DNA from: BAIKAL-G1 sp943369525
GTDB lineage: Bacteria > Cyanobacteriota > Cyanobacteriia > PCC-6307 > Cyanobiaceae
Direction of reading: 5' to 3'
Length of the DNA: 64,000 nt
Assembly (NCBI GenBank): GCA_943369525.1
Contig: CALRNL020000009.1
Span: forward strand, 62,001 to 126,000
The translations under genes and the position numbers were made by a program. The notes below the pieces were generated by a model that ran no database searches, had not been told where the DNA came from, and was given only the letters and a program-made list of their open reading frames with translations. The stretch's first letter is position 1. Every line of letters starts with the position of its first letter. Below, in pieces: positions 35,042 through 44,000 of this stretch.

Positions 35042-36343
35042 ATGACCGATCTCGCCCGCCTGGTTCGCGATCAGGGCCTGAGTTTTCTGTTGGTGTCTTT
35101 CACGGATCTGTTCGGGGTGCAGCGCTCCAAGTTGGTGCCAGCCTCTGCCGTGGCGTCGATGGCTGGGGCGGGGGCTGGCTTTGCCGGCTTTGCCGCCTGG
35201 CTGGATCTCTCGCCCGCCGATGGCGATGTGATGGCGATCCCCGATCCCACCAGCTTGATGGCCCTGCCCTGGCAACCCCAGGTGGGCTGGGTGGCGGCCG
35301 ACCTCAGCCTCAATGGCGTGCCGATGGAGCAATGCCCGCGGCGCCTGCTGCAACGCCAGCGGCACCGGGCCGCCGCCCTGGGCTTTGAGCTGCGCAGTGG
35401 CGTGGAGGCCGAGTTTTTCCTGCTCGATCCCGCCGGCACAGGCCCGGCCGATGCCCAGGATCACCAAAGCAAACCCTGCTACGACCAGATGGCGCTGATG
35501 CGCCGCTTTCCCCTGATCGGGCCGCTGCTGGAGGGCATGGAGCAGCTGGGCTGGGGGCCTTACCAGGCCGACCACGAGGACGCCAATGGCCAATTTGAGG
35601 TGAACTGGACCTTCGCCGAGGCCCTGGTCACGGCCGATCGCCACGCCTTTTTCAAGGTGATGGTGAAGACCTTGGCCGAAGCGCAGGGCATGCGGGCCAG
35701 TTTCATGCCCAAGCCGGTGGCCGAACTCACCGGCAACGGCTGCCACACCCACCTCTCCCTCTGGGACCAAGAGGGCCGCAACCTGTTCGCCGATCCCCAG
35801 GGAACCCTGGGCCTCTCGAGCTTGGCCTACCACTTCCTGGCCGGCCTGCTGGCCCATGCCCCGGCCCTGGCCTGCTTCACCAACCCCAGCGTCAACAGCT
35901 ACCGGCGCCTGGCGGCGCCGCCCACCACCTCGGGGGCCACCTGGTCGCCCGGGGGCATCAGCTATGGCGGCAACAACCGCACCCACATGGTGCGCATCCC
36001 CGATGGCCAACGCCTGGAGCTGCGCCTGCCCGATGGGGCGGCCCATCCCTACCTGCTCCAGGCCGTGGTGCTGGCCGCCGGCCTCGATGGCATTGAACGC
36101 CAGCTCGATCCCGGCGTTCGCCACGACAACGACAACTACGCCGATCCCCTGCCCCCAGAAGCCTGCGGCCGCCTGCCCACCGACCTGGGCGAAGCCCTAA
36201 CGGCCCTGGAAGCGGATCCGATCTTGAGGGAAGCCCTGGGGGAGGAATTCTGCCGTTCATACCTGAAATTGCGCCGGCGCCAATGGCAGGACTACCGCAG
36301 CCAGGTGAGCCCCTGGGAGCTAGCCCATGGCCTCGATGGTTGA
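35042..36343 (+). CDS. glnT: Glutamine synthetase family ligase, GlnT (type III) subgroup
   Basis: The 433-residue protein shows VSFTDLFGVQRSKLVP at the N-terminus, ATP/metal ligands in GVEAEFFLLD and DHEDANGQFEVNW, the NGCHTHLSLWD loop, and PSVNSYRRL. This pattern is that of type III glutamate-ammonia ligases (GlnT), some of which make gamma-glutamyl amides such as gamma-glutamylmethylamide instead of glutamine. The housekeeping GlnA is longer and different. The ATG follows an A+T-rich leader. Adjacent desaturase and hydrolase genes hint at a lipid-amine or gamma-glutamylation pathway, which is inference. Confidence 0.85.
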   Translation: MTDLARLVRDQGLSFLLVSFTDLFGVQRSKLVPASAVASMAGAGAGFAGFAAWLDLSPADGDVMAIPDPTSLMALPWQPQVGWVAADLSLNGVPMEQCPRRLLQRQRHRAAALGFELRSGVEAEFFLLDPAGTGPADAQDHQSKPCYDQMALMRRFPLIGPLLEGMEQLGWGPYQADHEDANGQFEVNWTFAEALVTADRHAFFKVMVKTLAEAQGMRASFMPKPVAELTGNGCHTHLSLWDQEGRNLFADPQGTLGLSSLAYHFLAGLLAHAPALACFTNPSVNSYRRLAAPPTTSGATWSPGGISYGGNNRTHMVRIPDGQRLELRLPDGAAHPYLLQAVVLAAGLDGIERQLDPGVRHDNDNYADPLPPEACGRLPTDLGEALTALEADPILREALGEEFCRSYLKLRRRQWQDYRSQVSPWELAHGLDG

Positions 36344-36389
36344 TGGGCTGGCTCTTGGTGACATGGATGCTCTAGCCGCCCCCACTCCC

Positions 36390-36413
36390 CGATCCCGGTG
36401 CAAGCCGGGATCG
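36390..36413. terminator. Hairpin between glnT and the phosphatase gene
   Basis: CGATCCCGG (36390-36398), a six-base loop and CCGGGATCG (36405-36413) form a perfect nine-base-pair stem in a convergent gap. There is no T-tract, so it is a probable but not classic terminator. Confidence 0.6.
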
Positions 36414-36421
36414 CCTAAGCC

Positions 36422-37381
36422 TCAGCCCTTGGTCCCTAAGACGGCCTGATCGATGGCCTTGCCCTGGCGATCCCAAGCGTTGATGTTGAGGTTGGTGGGG
36501 CTGGCCTCCAATTCCACAAAGCCATGCACACTGGCGCAGGCCGCCGTGTTGCCATTGGCCAGGATCGGCCTCAAGCTGGCACCACCGATGCCCAGGGTCA
36601 GGTAGGTGGTGCCATCGATCACCTTGGTGCGTTCGTAATCGTGTTCGTGGCCGTTGATATAGAGCTGCACCCCATACTTTTTGAACAGGGGGCCGAGGCG
36701 GGCCTGGGCAACGGGGTCATTGCCGTAGAAGCCGGCCGAATAGATCGGGTGGTGGCCTACTACCACTTTCCAGGGGGCCTTGCTGGCCGCCAGGCTGGTG
36801 CGGAGCCAGGGCAATTGCTGGCTCCAGTTGGCATTCATATTGGTATCCAGCATGAAAAACTCCACCGGCCCGCGGCGCAGGTTGTACCAGCGGCCGGCCA
36901 TGCCAAAGGGGCGATAGGCCACCTGGGGATCGCCATTGGCCGTGCGGATGTCGTGGTTGCCGAGCACCGCGTGGAAGGGCACCCCGGCCTGGAGCAGGGC
37001 GGCGTAGGGGCGGGTGAAGGCGATATCCACCTTGCTGATATCGCCATCGTTGTAGATGTTGTCGCCGGCCATGATCACCAGATCCACCGGATGGCGCCGC
37101 TGCACGGCCGCCATCTGATCCGCCACCGCCTGCTGATTGCGATCGCCGCTGCCGCTGTCGGCCGTCGCCAACCAGCGCAGGCTGGTCGGGGCCTGGGCGC
37201 TGGCTGGGGCCTGGGCCCCTTGGGGGTTGGCCTTAGCCAGCTGCCCCTGGTTGGCGGCCCTGCCGGATCCCTGGGTTGACGCCTTGGCAGTAAGAACGCT
37301 GGCCCCAAATCCCAGGCCCCCTGCCAGCAGGGTGAGCAGCTGCCGGCGGCTCAAAGGGGGGAGGGAACGGTTGCGGTCCAT
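36422..37381 (-). CDS. Tat-exported metallophosphoesterase (purple acid phosphatase-like)
   Basis: The N-terminus has a twin-arginine signal (SRRQLLTLLAGGLGFGASVLTAKA). The catalytic domain has the calcineurin/purple acid phosphatase motifs: LATADSGSGD, MAGDNIYNDGDI, VLGNHDIRT, VVGHHPIYSAG and NGHEHDYERT. It probably removes phosphate from organic phosphomonoesters in the periplasm, supporting phosphorus scavenging. The 319-residue length is normal for small bacterial members. It is the last of a minus-strand run behind the CruA-like gene, with a gap of 20 bases. Confidence 0.88.
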   Translation of the reverse strand: MDRNRSLPPLSRRQLLTLLAGGLGFGASVLTAKASTQGSGRAANQGQLAKANPQGAQAPASAQAPTSLRWLATADSGSGDRNQQAVADQMAAVQRRHPVDLVIMAGDNIYNDGDISKVDIAFTRPYAALLQAGVPFHAVLGNHDIRTANGDPQVAYRPFGMAGRWYNLRRGPVEFFMLDTNMNANWSQQLPWLRTSLAASKAPWKVVVGHHPIYSAGFYGNDPVAQARLGPLFKKYGVQLYINGHEHDYERTKVIDGTTYLTLGIGGASLRPILANGNTAACASVHGFVELEASPTNLNINAWDRQGKAIDQAVLGTKG

Positions 37382-37401
37382 CGAGCCTGGCCGTTTGCCA
37401 G

Positions 37402-39447
37402 TCAGGTTACCGGCCTGGTTTTGTCAACGGAGCCTGGTTTTGGCAGCGGGGTCTGGCGATCCCAGCGGGGCTTGCCGATCCCATCGGTGATGTCAAAGGC
37501 GAGGGCGTTGAGGGCGAGGGCCAGGGCCGGCGATTGGGCCTCCAGGCGGGGTCGCAGGGCCAGCTCCAGCTGGGGCAGCCAGCCCGCAAGCAGCAGGGCG
37601 CGCAGGCTCAGCAGGCTGAATTCCAGGTAACTGACCAGCCAGCGGACCAGGTCCACCGGGCCGGCCAGATCGAGGATCCAGAGCAGCATCCTCGGCGTGC
37701 GCCAGGCCGCCACCAGGGCCATGGAGGTGAAGGCCAGCCAGCCGGCCCGGTCCTTCATGAAGGCATCGGCCTGGGCCGGATCGCCCGTGGCCAGCACGCC
37801 AAAGAACACATTGAGCATGGCGTTAATCGCCTGGGGGGCGATGCGCCGGCCGGGGGGCACCATCATGCCGCGGCTAAACAGCCAGGTGACGGTGACATTG
37901 GCCTGGGAGGCGCGCACCTGGTTGAGGCTGGCCCCATCGAGTTGCTCCAGGCGCAGGGCCTGGTCGATCAAGCTGGTGAGCCGGGGCAGGTTGCGCACCA
38001 GGGTGCCAAAGCCGGTGAAGATCAGGGGCGACTGCAGGGAGGCCGCATCGCCGATCGCCAGGATGCGTTCAAAGCCCACCCGGCGCGAACCGCTGCGGGT
38101 GTGGAAATAGCCGGGGATGTAGCCGAAGGTGGGTTTCTTCCAGCGCAGGCTGAGGCCTGCGATCGGCTTGTATTCGCCGAGGATCTGGAAAAAGTCTTCG
38201 TAGAGCTCCAGCAGGGAGCCGGGATCGGCTTCGGTGATCCGGTGGTAGTGGAACAGGTAAAAGGTGAGCTCGTCGCCCTTGCCCGGGAATAGCTCCCAGA
38301 TCAGTTGGCGTTGGCGGCTGACATCGCCATGGCCAAACAGCACATCGCCCAGGTTGGGATCCCAGATCTCCGGCGGGATGCCTTCAAGCACCATGCCCAC
38401 GGTGGGGCAAACGCTGTCGAAGGGTTGGCCGCCATGCAGTTGCCAGGCCACCGAACTGGCCGTGCCCATGGCATCGAGGATTAGCCGCCCCTGGATCTGG
38501 TGGCGTTGGCCACCTGGGCGGTTCTGGAGATCGAGCACAACGCCGTCGTCGTGGACGCCCGCCTGCAGGAAATCGGTGCAATCGATCACCCGGCCGCCGG
38601 CTGCCTCCAACTTGGCCTGGCAGGCGAGCAGCAGGGCCTGACTATCAATGGCGATGTTGAGCACGGTGGGCGTGTGCAACACCGGCGCACAGCAATCGGC
38701 TGGATTGTTGCCATCAAAGAACTTGTGGAAGCCATCGCGGTATTCGCGCAGGATCAGGGTTTCCAGCTCGGCTGTGCCAAACAGGCCGGTGTTAACCAGC
38801 ACCTCCAGTTCACTGCGGGAGATGTTCCATTCGCGGTGCATCTTGCCCGCCTCCAGCCGTTCCACCACCACCACCTTCTGGCCGGCTTGGGCCAGGGCCG
38901 CCGCCTGCACCATGCCCAGGGCGCCGCCGAGCACCACCACGTCCCAGGGGGTCTGCCCGCCTGGTGCCTGGGGCATGGGGCCGGCAATCCTGTTCACCAC
39001 CGCCGGCGGCTCGGCGGTGCGACCCGCCTGGCCGCGCCAGCGGGCTTCCCACCACCAGAGCCGCTCCAGGTCGGCTCGCCCTTGGGGCAACTGGCGAAAG
39101 GCCGCCACCGTGTGGGGATAGGCGCTAGAGAGGGCCCCAAACACATCGGCGCCCGGCTCCAGGGGCGCCAAGGGAGCGAGGGCGTAGGCAAAGCGTTGGT
39201 CCAGTTCGGCCTGCAGGCCGCTCAGCAGGGCCTGGGCTTGGGCGTTGGAGCCCCGCCAGAGCCAGGCCTTGAGATACACCGATTGCTGCAGGGACCAACC
39301 ACTGAGGCGCAGATCAAGGCCATCGCGGCAGAGGCGCAGGTGGTTGCCCTGGCGGCTCGCCCCGGGGCCGAGCAACTCCAGGGCCGCCGTGAGCACGGGC
39401 TCCAGCTGCCGCCGGGGCACATCGACGTACCAGAGCGCTTCGATCAT
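37402..39447 (-). CDS. CruA/CruP-family lycopene cyclase-like flavoprotein
   Basis: The 681-residue protein has an N-terminal domain of about 160 residues, then a Rossmann FAD site (VVVLGGALGMVQAAALAQAG) followed by the CruA/CruP hallmark REWNISRSELEVLV, and further on ILAIGDAASLQSPLIFTGFG. CruA catalyses lycopene beta-cyclisation in green sulfur bacteria and in some cyanobacteria, whereas CruP is a non-cyclising paralogue tied to oxidative stress. Picocyanobacteria mostly use CrtL enzymes, so the real role is uncertain. It follows prxQ by four bases, which points to co-expression with a peroxiredoxin. Confidence 0.75.
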   Translation of the reverse strand: MIEALWYVDVPRRQLEPVLTAALELLGPGASRQGNHLRLCRDGLDLRLSGWSLQQSVYLKAWLWRGSNAQAQALLSGLQAELDQRFAYALAPLAPLEPGADVFGALSSAYPHTVAAFRQLPQGRADLERLWWWEARWRGQAGRTAEPPAVVNRIAGPMPQAPGGQTPWDVVVLGGALGMVQAAALAQAGQKVVVVERLEAGKMHREWNISRSELEVLVNTGLFGTAELETLILREYRDGFHKFFDGNNPADCCAPVLHTPTVLNIAIDSQALLLACQAKLEAAGGRVIDCTDFLQAGVHDDGVVLDLQNRPGGQRHQIQGRLILDAMGTASSVAWQLHGGQPFDSVCPTVGMVLEGIPPEIWDPNLGDVLFGHGDVSRQRQLIWELFPGKGDELTFYLFHYHRITEADPGSLLELYEDFFQILGEYKPIAGLSLRWKKPTFGYIPGYFHTRSGSRRVGFERILAIGDAASLQSPLIFTGFGTLVRNLPRLTSLIDQALRLEQLDGASLNQVRASQANVTVTWLFSRGMMVPPGRRIAPQAINAMLNVFFGVLATGDPAQADAFMKDRAGWLAFTSMALVAAWRTPRMLLWILDLAGPVDLVRWLVSYLEFSLLSLRALLLAGWLPQLELALRPRLEAQSPALALALNALAFDITDGIGKPRWDRQTPLPKPGSVDKTRPVT

Positions 39448-39451
39448 GGCG

Positions 39452-40057
39452 TCAGCGGATGGGGCTGGGGGAGGGAGAAGGCAGGGATGGGGCGGCGGCG
39501 ATGCGGGCCTGGAGGGCCGCCAGGATTTCCTGGCTGTGGCCAGAAGGACGCACGGCCACCCAGCGCTCCCTCAGCACGCCGGCGGGATCGATCAGGAAGC
39601 TGTGGCGTTGGGAGTAGGGGGAGATCCAGGAGCCATAGGAGCGACTCACGAGCCCGCCCGGATCGGAGAGCAGGGGAAAGGCCAGGCCCTCACTGCCGCA
39701 GAAGGAGGCATGGGATTCGGCCGAATCGGCGCTGATGCCCACCACCTCCGCCCCGAGCTGGTGGAACTGGGCCAGGTCCTGCTGGAACCCCCGGGCCTCC
39801 AGGGTGCAGCCGCCGGTGAAATCCTTGGGATAGAAATAGAGGGCCAGCCAGCGGCCAGCGAAGTCTGAGAGGCTGCGTTGCCCTTCCGTGCCCGGGGGTA
39901 CAAATCCGGCCAGGGCGAAGTCTGGAGCTGGCTGGTCGAGGTCAGGCAGGGTGCCGCCTAGGGCGTTTGCCTGCTTTGGCGCAACCAGCAGGCCGCCCAG
40001 GGCCCCAGCCGCTGGCACGGCAGCCAAAAGCCCCTGCAACACAAGACGACGCTTCAT
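39452..40057 (-). CDS. Peroxiredoxin, PrxQ/BCP family, exported
   Basis: The 201-residue protein starts MKRRLVLQGLLAAVPAAGALGG, a twin-basic signal-like N-terminus suggesting export or a thylakoid lumen location. The peroxidase domain has LYFYPKDFTGGCTLEARGF with the peroxidatic Cys, and SFCGSEGLAFPLLSD with a second Cys about 48 residues on that may be the resolving residue. PrxQ reduces peroxides with thioredoxin. It is adjacent to the CruA-like gene and may protect against photosynthetic oxidants. Confidence 0.88.
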   Translation of the reverse strand: MKRRLVLQGLLAAVPAAGALGGLLVAPKQANALGGTLPDLDQPAPDFALAGFVPPGTEGQRSLSDFAGRWLALYFYPKDFTGGCTLEARGFQQDLAQFHQLGAEVVGISADSAESHASFCGSEGLAFPLLSDPGGLVSRSYGSWISPYSQRHSFLIDPAGVLRERWVAVRPSGHSQEILAALQARIAAAPSLPSPSPSPIR

Positions 40058-40105
40058 TGCAGGGGCTTCAGGGTTGGGATGAAACAGGGCCTAAATGGCT
40101 CAGGC

Positions 40106-40342
40106 TCAGATCTTGGCCAGGTTGACGCCGAGTTCCTTGGCGTAGGTACCCAGGCCTTTTTTCTGGACGGTCTTGAGGGCGCGGGTGGAGAGGCGCAGCT
40201 TCACAAAGCGGTTGCCCTCGGCCCACCAGAGGCGGCGCTCCTGCAGGTTGACCTGCTGCAGCTTCTTGGTGCGCACATGGGAGTGGGAGACGGCCATGCC
40301 GTTATTGGCGCGCTTGCCGGTGAGCTGACAAACCCGGGACAT
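40106..40342 (-). CDS. rpmB: 50S ribosomal protein L28
   Basis: The 78-residue protein starts MSRVCQLTGKRANNGMAVSHSHVRTKK and carries RRLWWAEGNRFVKLRLSTRALKTVQKKGL, the full L28 signature. An in-frame Met three codons upstream is less likely. L28 is part of the large ribosomal subunit. A GC-rich spacer with a 12-bp hairpin separates it from htpG, and prxQ follows at a distance of about 50 bases. Confidence 0.97.
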   Translation of the reverse strand: MSRVCQLTGKRANNGMAVSHSHVRTKKLQQVNLQERRLWWAEGNRFVKLRLSTRALKTVQKKGLGTYAKELGVNLAKI

Positions 40343-40429
40343 GACAATCAACCTTTGGATAACAAACGGGGATTAACCCGAACGGAGATCTTACCAAAGC
40401 GAAGGCACCAGCGCGTTTGTTGGGGCCTT

Positions 40430-40472
40430 GGGGCCCTGGCCCCTGGCACGGGGCCCTAGCGGCCAGGGCCCC
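40430..40472. repeat. 12-bp inverted repeat between rpmB and htpG
   Basis: GGGGCCCTGGCC (40430-40441) pairs exactly with GGCCAGGGCCCC (40461-40472) across a 19-base loop. The surrounding 100 bases are almost pure G and C with further partial palindromes. It may terminate htpG transcription or be a GC-rich spacer repeat; no T-tract is seen. Confidence 0.75.
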
Positions 40473-40523
40473 CGGATGGGGTTCCCCGGGCCGCTGGCCG
40501 CTGGGACCCACAGCCCCCTGGAC

Positions 40524-42434
40524 TCACAGCCCCCGGGCGAGCAGCTGGGAGAGCAGGTCGGTGCTGCGTTGTTGGAACCCGGCCAGCTGGTTGGGCTCAA
40601 GGCCGCCCACGGCTAGGCGGGCCATTTCATAGAGGTGTTGACCGAGTTGGTTGGCGAGCTGCTGGCTGGGGGAGCTGGCGCCGGCCCCGGTGATCACGGC
40701 CCCGGCGGAGAGCTTGAGCAGCCCTTCCACCAGGGGATGGCGGCGGTTGACCAGCAGCACGTGGTGCTCGGGCAGGCCCGGCAGGCGCTGCTCCATCAGG
40801 GCACCCATGTCGTTGATGCGACGCATCTGCTCGGGCAGCAGAATCAGGGCCGCCGGGGCGTTATCCCCCTTCAGGGATTGCACCTGCACGGTCACCTTGT
40901 CGGTGTTCAGCACAGTCTTAAACAGGCTGCGCAACTGCTCACTGGCGTCCTTACCTTCGGCGTCACTGAGTTCCGTTTCCTTCTCCTGGAGGCTCTCATC
41001 GAGTTCGCTATCGACCCGCTGGAAGGTGAGCTCCTGGTGGCGGGTTTCCAGCCAGGGGATGAACTGGGCATCGATCAGGGTGTCGGCCAGCAGCACCTCA
41101 GCCCCTTGGCCTTTCCATAGGGCTAGGGGACCCGCCTGGCCAGCCTCATCGGTGCAATAGAGGATGCGTTTGGCGTTGGCCTCTGCCAAGCGGCTGCGGT
41201 AGCCGGCCAGGGTGGTGTAGGCCTGGTCGCCACTGGCGATCGGGTCGGGGGTCTCCTCCTGCTCACCCGCAGGGGCGGTGGTGCCGTAGAGCACCAGGTC
41301 GGCCACCTGGTCGGCGAACTTGTCGTCCTCCATGGCGCCGATCTTGATGAAGGGGGCCAGGGCCTCCCAGATTTCGGCATAGCGCTTGGGCTCATCGCGA
41401 TGCAGCTCCTTGAGGCGATCACCCACCTTCTTGGCCACAAAGCCGCCGATCGAGCGCACGCGGCGATCGGTCTGCAGGGCGCTGCGGCTCACATTCAGGG
41501 GGATGTCGGGGGAGTCGATCACGCCGCGCAGGGGCAGCAGGTAGCGGGGCACCACTTCCTTGATCGAGTCACTCACAAACACCTGGTTGCAATAGAGGCG
41601 AATTTCGCCCCGCTCCCAATCGGTGCGGCCGCTGAGCCGGGGGAAAAAGAGAATGCCCTGCAGGTTGTAGGGGTAATCGGTGTTGAGGTGCACCCAGAGC
41701 AGGGGATCCCCCTGGAAGGGGTAGAGGTAGCGGTAGAAGTCGATGTAGTCCTGGTCGGTTAGGTCGCGGGGGCTGCTGCGCCAGGGGGCCTCCCGTTTGT
41801 TCACCGTTTCGCCCTCCAGTTGCACCTCCACCGGCAGGAAGTCGCAGTAGGTGGTGATCAGGGTGCGCAGGCGGCTGGGCTCGATGTATTCGAGTTCCTC
41901 CTCTTGTAGGTGCAGGATCACATCGGTGCCAGGCTCGCTGCGCCCACCCCCTTCCAGGGTGAAATTGGGCGAGCCATCGCAGCTCCAGCGCACCGCCTCG
42001 GCATCGGGCCGGGCCGAGAGCGTGACCAGCTCCACCTGGTCGGCCACCATGAAGCTGGAGTAGAAGCCCAGGCCGAAGTGGCCAATGATGGCATCGTCTT
42101 CGCTTTTGTATTTCTGTAGGAATTCCTCGGCGCTGGAGAAGGCCACCTGGTTGATGTAGCGCTTCACCTCATCGGCCGTCATGCCGATGCCGTTGTCGCT
42201 GATCGTGATCGTTTTGGCCTCACGATCAATGCTGATGCGGATCTTGCCTTCCTCGCCCTCGCTGCAATCGCCGCCCATGGCCGCCATGCGCCGCTTGCTG
42301 ATGGCGTCGACGCCATTGCTGACCAGCTCCCGCAGGAACACCTCATGGCCGGAATAGACGGCCTTTTTAATGATCGGAAAAATGTTTTCCGTGTGGATCT
42401 GGATTTGGCCCTGTTCCTTCACAGTCACGGTCAA
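40524..42434 (-). CDS. htpG: Molecular chaperone HtpG (Hsp90)
   Basis: HtpG is the bacterial Hsp90 chaperone; in cyanobacteria it also stabilises phycobilisome linkers. The 636-residue protein shows the GHKL ATP site: ELVSNGVDAISKRR, ITISDNGIGMT and GHFGLGFYSSFMVADQV. The middle domain (from about residue 220) contains LPLRGVIDSPDIPLNVSRSALQTD. The length is typical. It is divergent from the GT2 gene and upstream of rpmB on the same strand. Confidence 0.97.
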   Translation of the reverse strand: MTVTVKEQGQIQIHTENIFPIIKKAVYSGHEVFLRELVSNGVDAISKRRMAAMGGDCSEGEEGKIRISIDREAKTITISDNGIGMTADEVKRYINQVAFSSAEEFLQKYKSEDDAIIGHFGLGFYSSFMVADQVELVTLSARPDAEAVRWSCDGSPNFTLEGGGRSEPGTDVILHLQEEELEYIEPSRLRTLITTYCDFLPVEVQLEGETVNKREAPWRSSPRDLTDQDYIDFYRYLYPFQGDPLLWVHLNTDYPYNLQGILFFPRLSGRTDWERGEIRLYCNQVFVSDSIKEVVPRYLLPLRGVIDSPDIPLNVSRSALQTDRRVRSIGGFVAKKVGDRLKELHRDEPKRYAEIWEALAPFIKIGAMEDDKFADQVADLVLYGTTAPAGEQEETPDPIASGDQAYTTLAGYRSRLAEANAKRILYCTDEAGQAGPLALWKGQGAEVLLADTLIDAQFIPWLETRHQELTFQRVDSELDESLQEKETELSDAEGKDASEQLRSLFKTVLNTDKVTVQVQSLKGDNAPAALILLPEQMRRINDMGALMEQRLPGLPEHHVLLVNRRHPLVEGLLKLSAGAVITGAGASSPSQQLANQLGQHLYEMARLAVGGLEPNQLAGFQQRSTDLLSQLLARGL

Positions 42435-42660
42435 TGGACGACTGGCGGGACCCTAGGCAAGGGCTGGCGCCAACTCAAGCGCCGCCAGGGAGGGGTCTCC
42501 GAACCCCAAAGCTGGGGGCCTGGACCTTTGCCGGTGCCCGCTTTGGGGCGCTGGCCAGCCTGCCCTTTCGATGGCGTGCCCGCCAGCCGGCAGGGCTGGA
42601 GGGTCGCTGCCAGAGTTCGCGGAACCAGGACAGCCCCTGGGCGCAGGAGCAGGGACCCGG

Positions 42661-43878
42661 GTGGCGATTGTCGTGTTGCAGGGGTTGGGGCTGGTCGCCT
42701 GTCTGGGCCTGGGCTTGATGCTGCTGTTGCTTGAACTGCAGCTGGGCCGGGCCCCGCGCCTGGGTCCCAACCCCGATGCCGGCCCCCTGGAGGCGTCGTT
42801 CCTGCGGCTGGTGATTCCCGTTTACAACGAAGAAAGCAACATCTCCGCCTGCCTCGATGCGGCGCTGGCCAGCCAGGATCCGGGCCTGCCCTGGGAGCTG
42901 GTGGTGGCCGATGACAGCTCCAGCGATGCCACGGTGGCGTTGGCCCAGGATCGGCTCCATGCCGAGCCGCCAGGGGTAGGGCCGGCCCGCCGGCTTCTGG
43001 CGGTGGGGCCCCGGCCCGGGGGGGAACGCTGGTGCGGCAAGAACTGGCCCGCCAGCCAGGCGGCGGCCCTGGAGTGGCCCGCCGGTGATCCAAGCCAGCA
43101 GTGGCTGCTATTCATTGATGCCGATGTGCGGCTCGAAGCCGCTGCCCTGATGTCGGTGCTGCAGGAGGTGGCGGCGGCGACCAGGGAGGGAGCGTCCTTG
43201 GGCCAGGGGGGGGCGCCGGTGGACCTGCTCACCCTGGCCCCCAGGCTCGAGTGCGGCTGCCTGGCCGAATGGCTGGTGCAACCGATCGTGGCCTCCCTGC
43301 TGGGCCTCGGTTTTCCGCTCAAGCGCAGTAATGACCCCGCCGATGCCACCGCCTTTGCCGCCGGCCCCTTCATGCTGTTTCGCCGCAGCGCCTACGAGGC
43401 GATCGGCGGCCATCGGGCCGTGGCCGGCGAAGTGGTCGAAGACCTGGCCCTGGCGGGGGCGATCAAGGCCTCCGGCCATCGCCTGCTCTATCTGTTGGGC
43501 ATCGATCTTGTGCGGCTGCGCATGTACCAGGATCTGGAGTCCCTGTGGGAAGGTTGGACCAAAAACTGGTACCTCGGTGTTGATCGCAATCCCTTCAAGG
43601 CGATCGGCAGTGCCCTGGTGGTGGTGGGGGGCTTCAGCCTGCCCTGGTTGCTGCTGCCCTTGGGCCTGGTGGATCGTTCCCTCGGCCTGATTGGGGTGGT
43701 GGCGATTGGCTTGCAACTGGCGATTCGCCTTTGGAGCCGCTGGCGCTTTGGCACGCCGCTGCGGTACTGGTGGCTGGCCTGGCTGGGTGGCTTGCTGATT
43801 GGTGCGATCGTGCCGGCGTCGATTTGGAAAACCACCACGGGTCAGGGGTGGACCTGGCGGGGGAGATCCTTGGCTTGA
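42661..43878 (+). CDS. Membrane-bound family 2 glycosyltransferase (CruG/CrtQ-like)
   Basis: The protein has an N-terminal helix (AIVVLQGLGLVACLGLGLMLLLL), then the GT2 catalytic domain: RLVIPVYNEESNISACLDAAL, LVVADDSSSDAT, FIDADVRLE and the ED acceptor motif VVEDLALAGAIKASG. Two or three C-terminal helices follow and the end reads WTWRGRSLA, like the W-x-GR end of carotenoid glycosyltransferases. Carotenoid or lipid glycosylation is plausible, given the CruA-like gene nearby, but unproven. I prefer GTG at 42661, next to the helix; ATG at 42571 would add 30 low-complexity residues. Confidence 0.8.
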   Translation: MAIVVLQGLGLVACLGLGLMLLLLELQLGRAPRLGPNPDAGPLEASFLRLVIPVYNEESNISACLDAALASQDPGLPWELVVADDSSSDATVALAQDRLHAEPPGVGPARRLLAVGPRPGGERWCGKNWPASQAAALEWPAGDPSQQWLLFIDADVRLEAAALMSVLQEVAAATREGASLGQGGAPVDLLTLAPRLECGCLAEWLVQPIVASLLGLGFPLKRSNDPADATAFAAGPFMLFRRSAYEAIGGHRAVAGEVVEDLALAGAIKASGHRLLYLLGIDLVRLRMYQDLESLWEGWTKNWYLGVDRNPFKAIGSALVVVGGFSLPWLLLPLGLVDRSLGLIGVVAIGLQLAIRLWSRWRFGTPLRYWWLAWLGGLLIGAIVPASIWKTTTGQGWTWRGRSLA

Positions 43879-43881
43879 GGG

Positions 43882-43913
43882 TTGGCTTTGGGGAGGCTTG
43901 GCTTTGGGGAGGC
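43882..43913. repeat. 16-base tandem direct repeat, two exact copies
   Basis: TTGGCTTTGGGGAGGC occurs at 43882-43897 and again at 43898-43913, followed by a partial third copy (TTGGCT). The repeat is in the spacer after the GT2 gene. Confidence 0.9.
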
Positions 43914-44000
43914 TTGGCTGAGCTGCTTCGACAGGATTAACGGAGGTGCTCCGTGCATGGATCGCAGAAATTGACCAATCCGATTGGGGCCATTCAGGGT

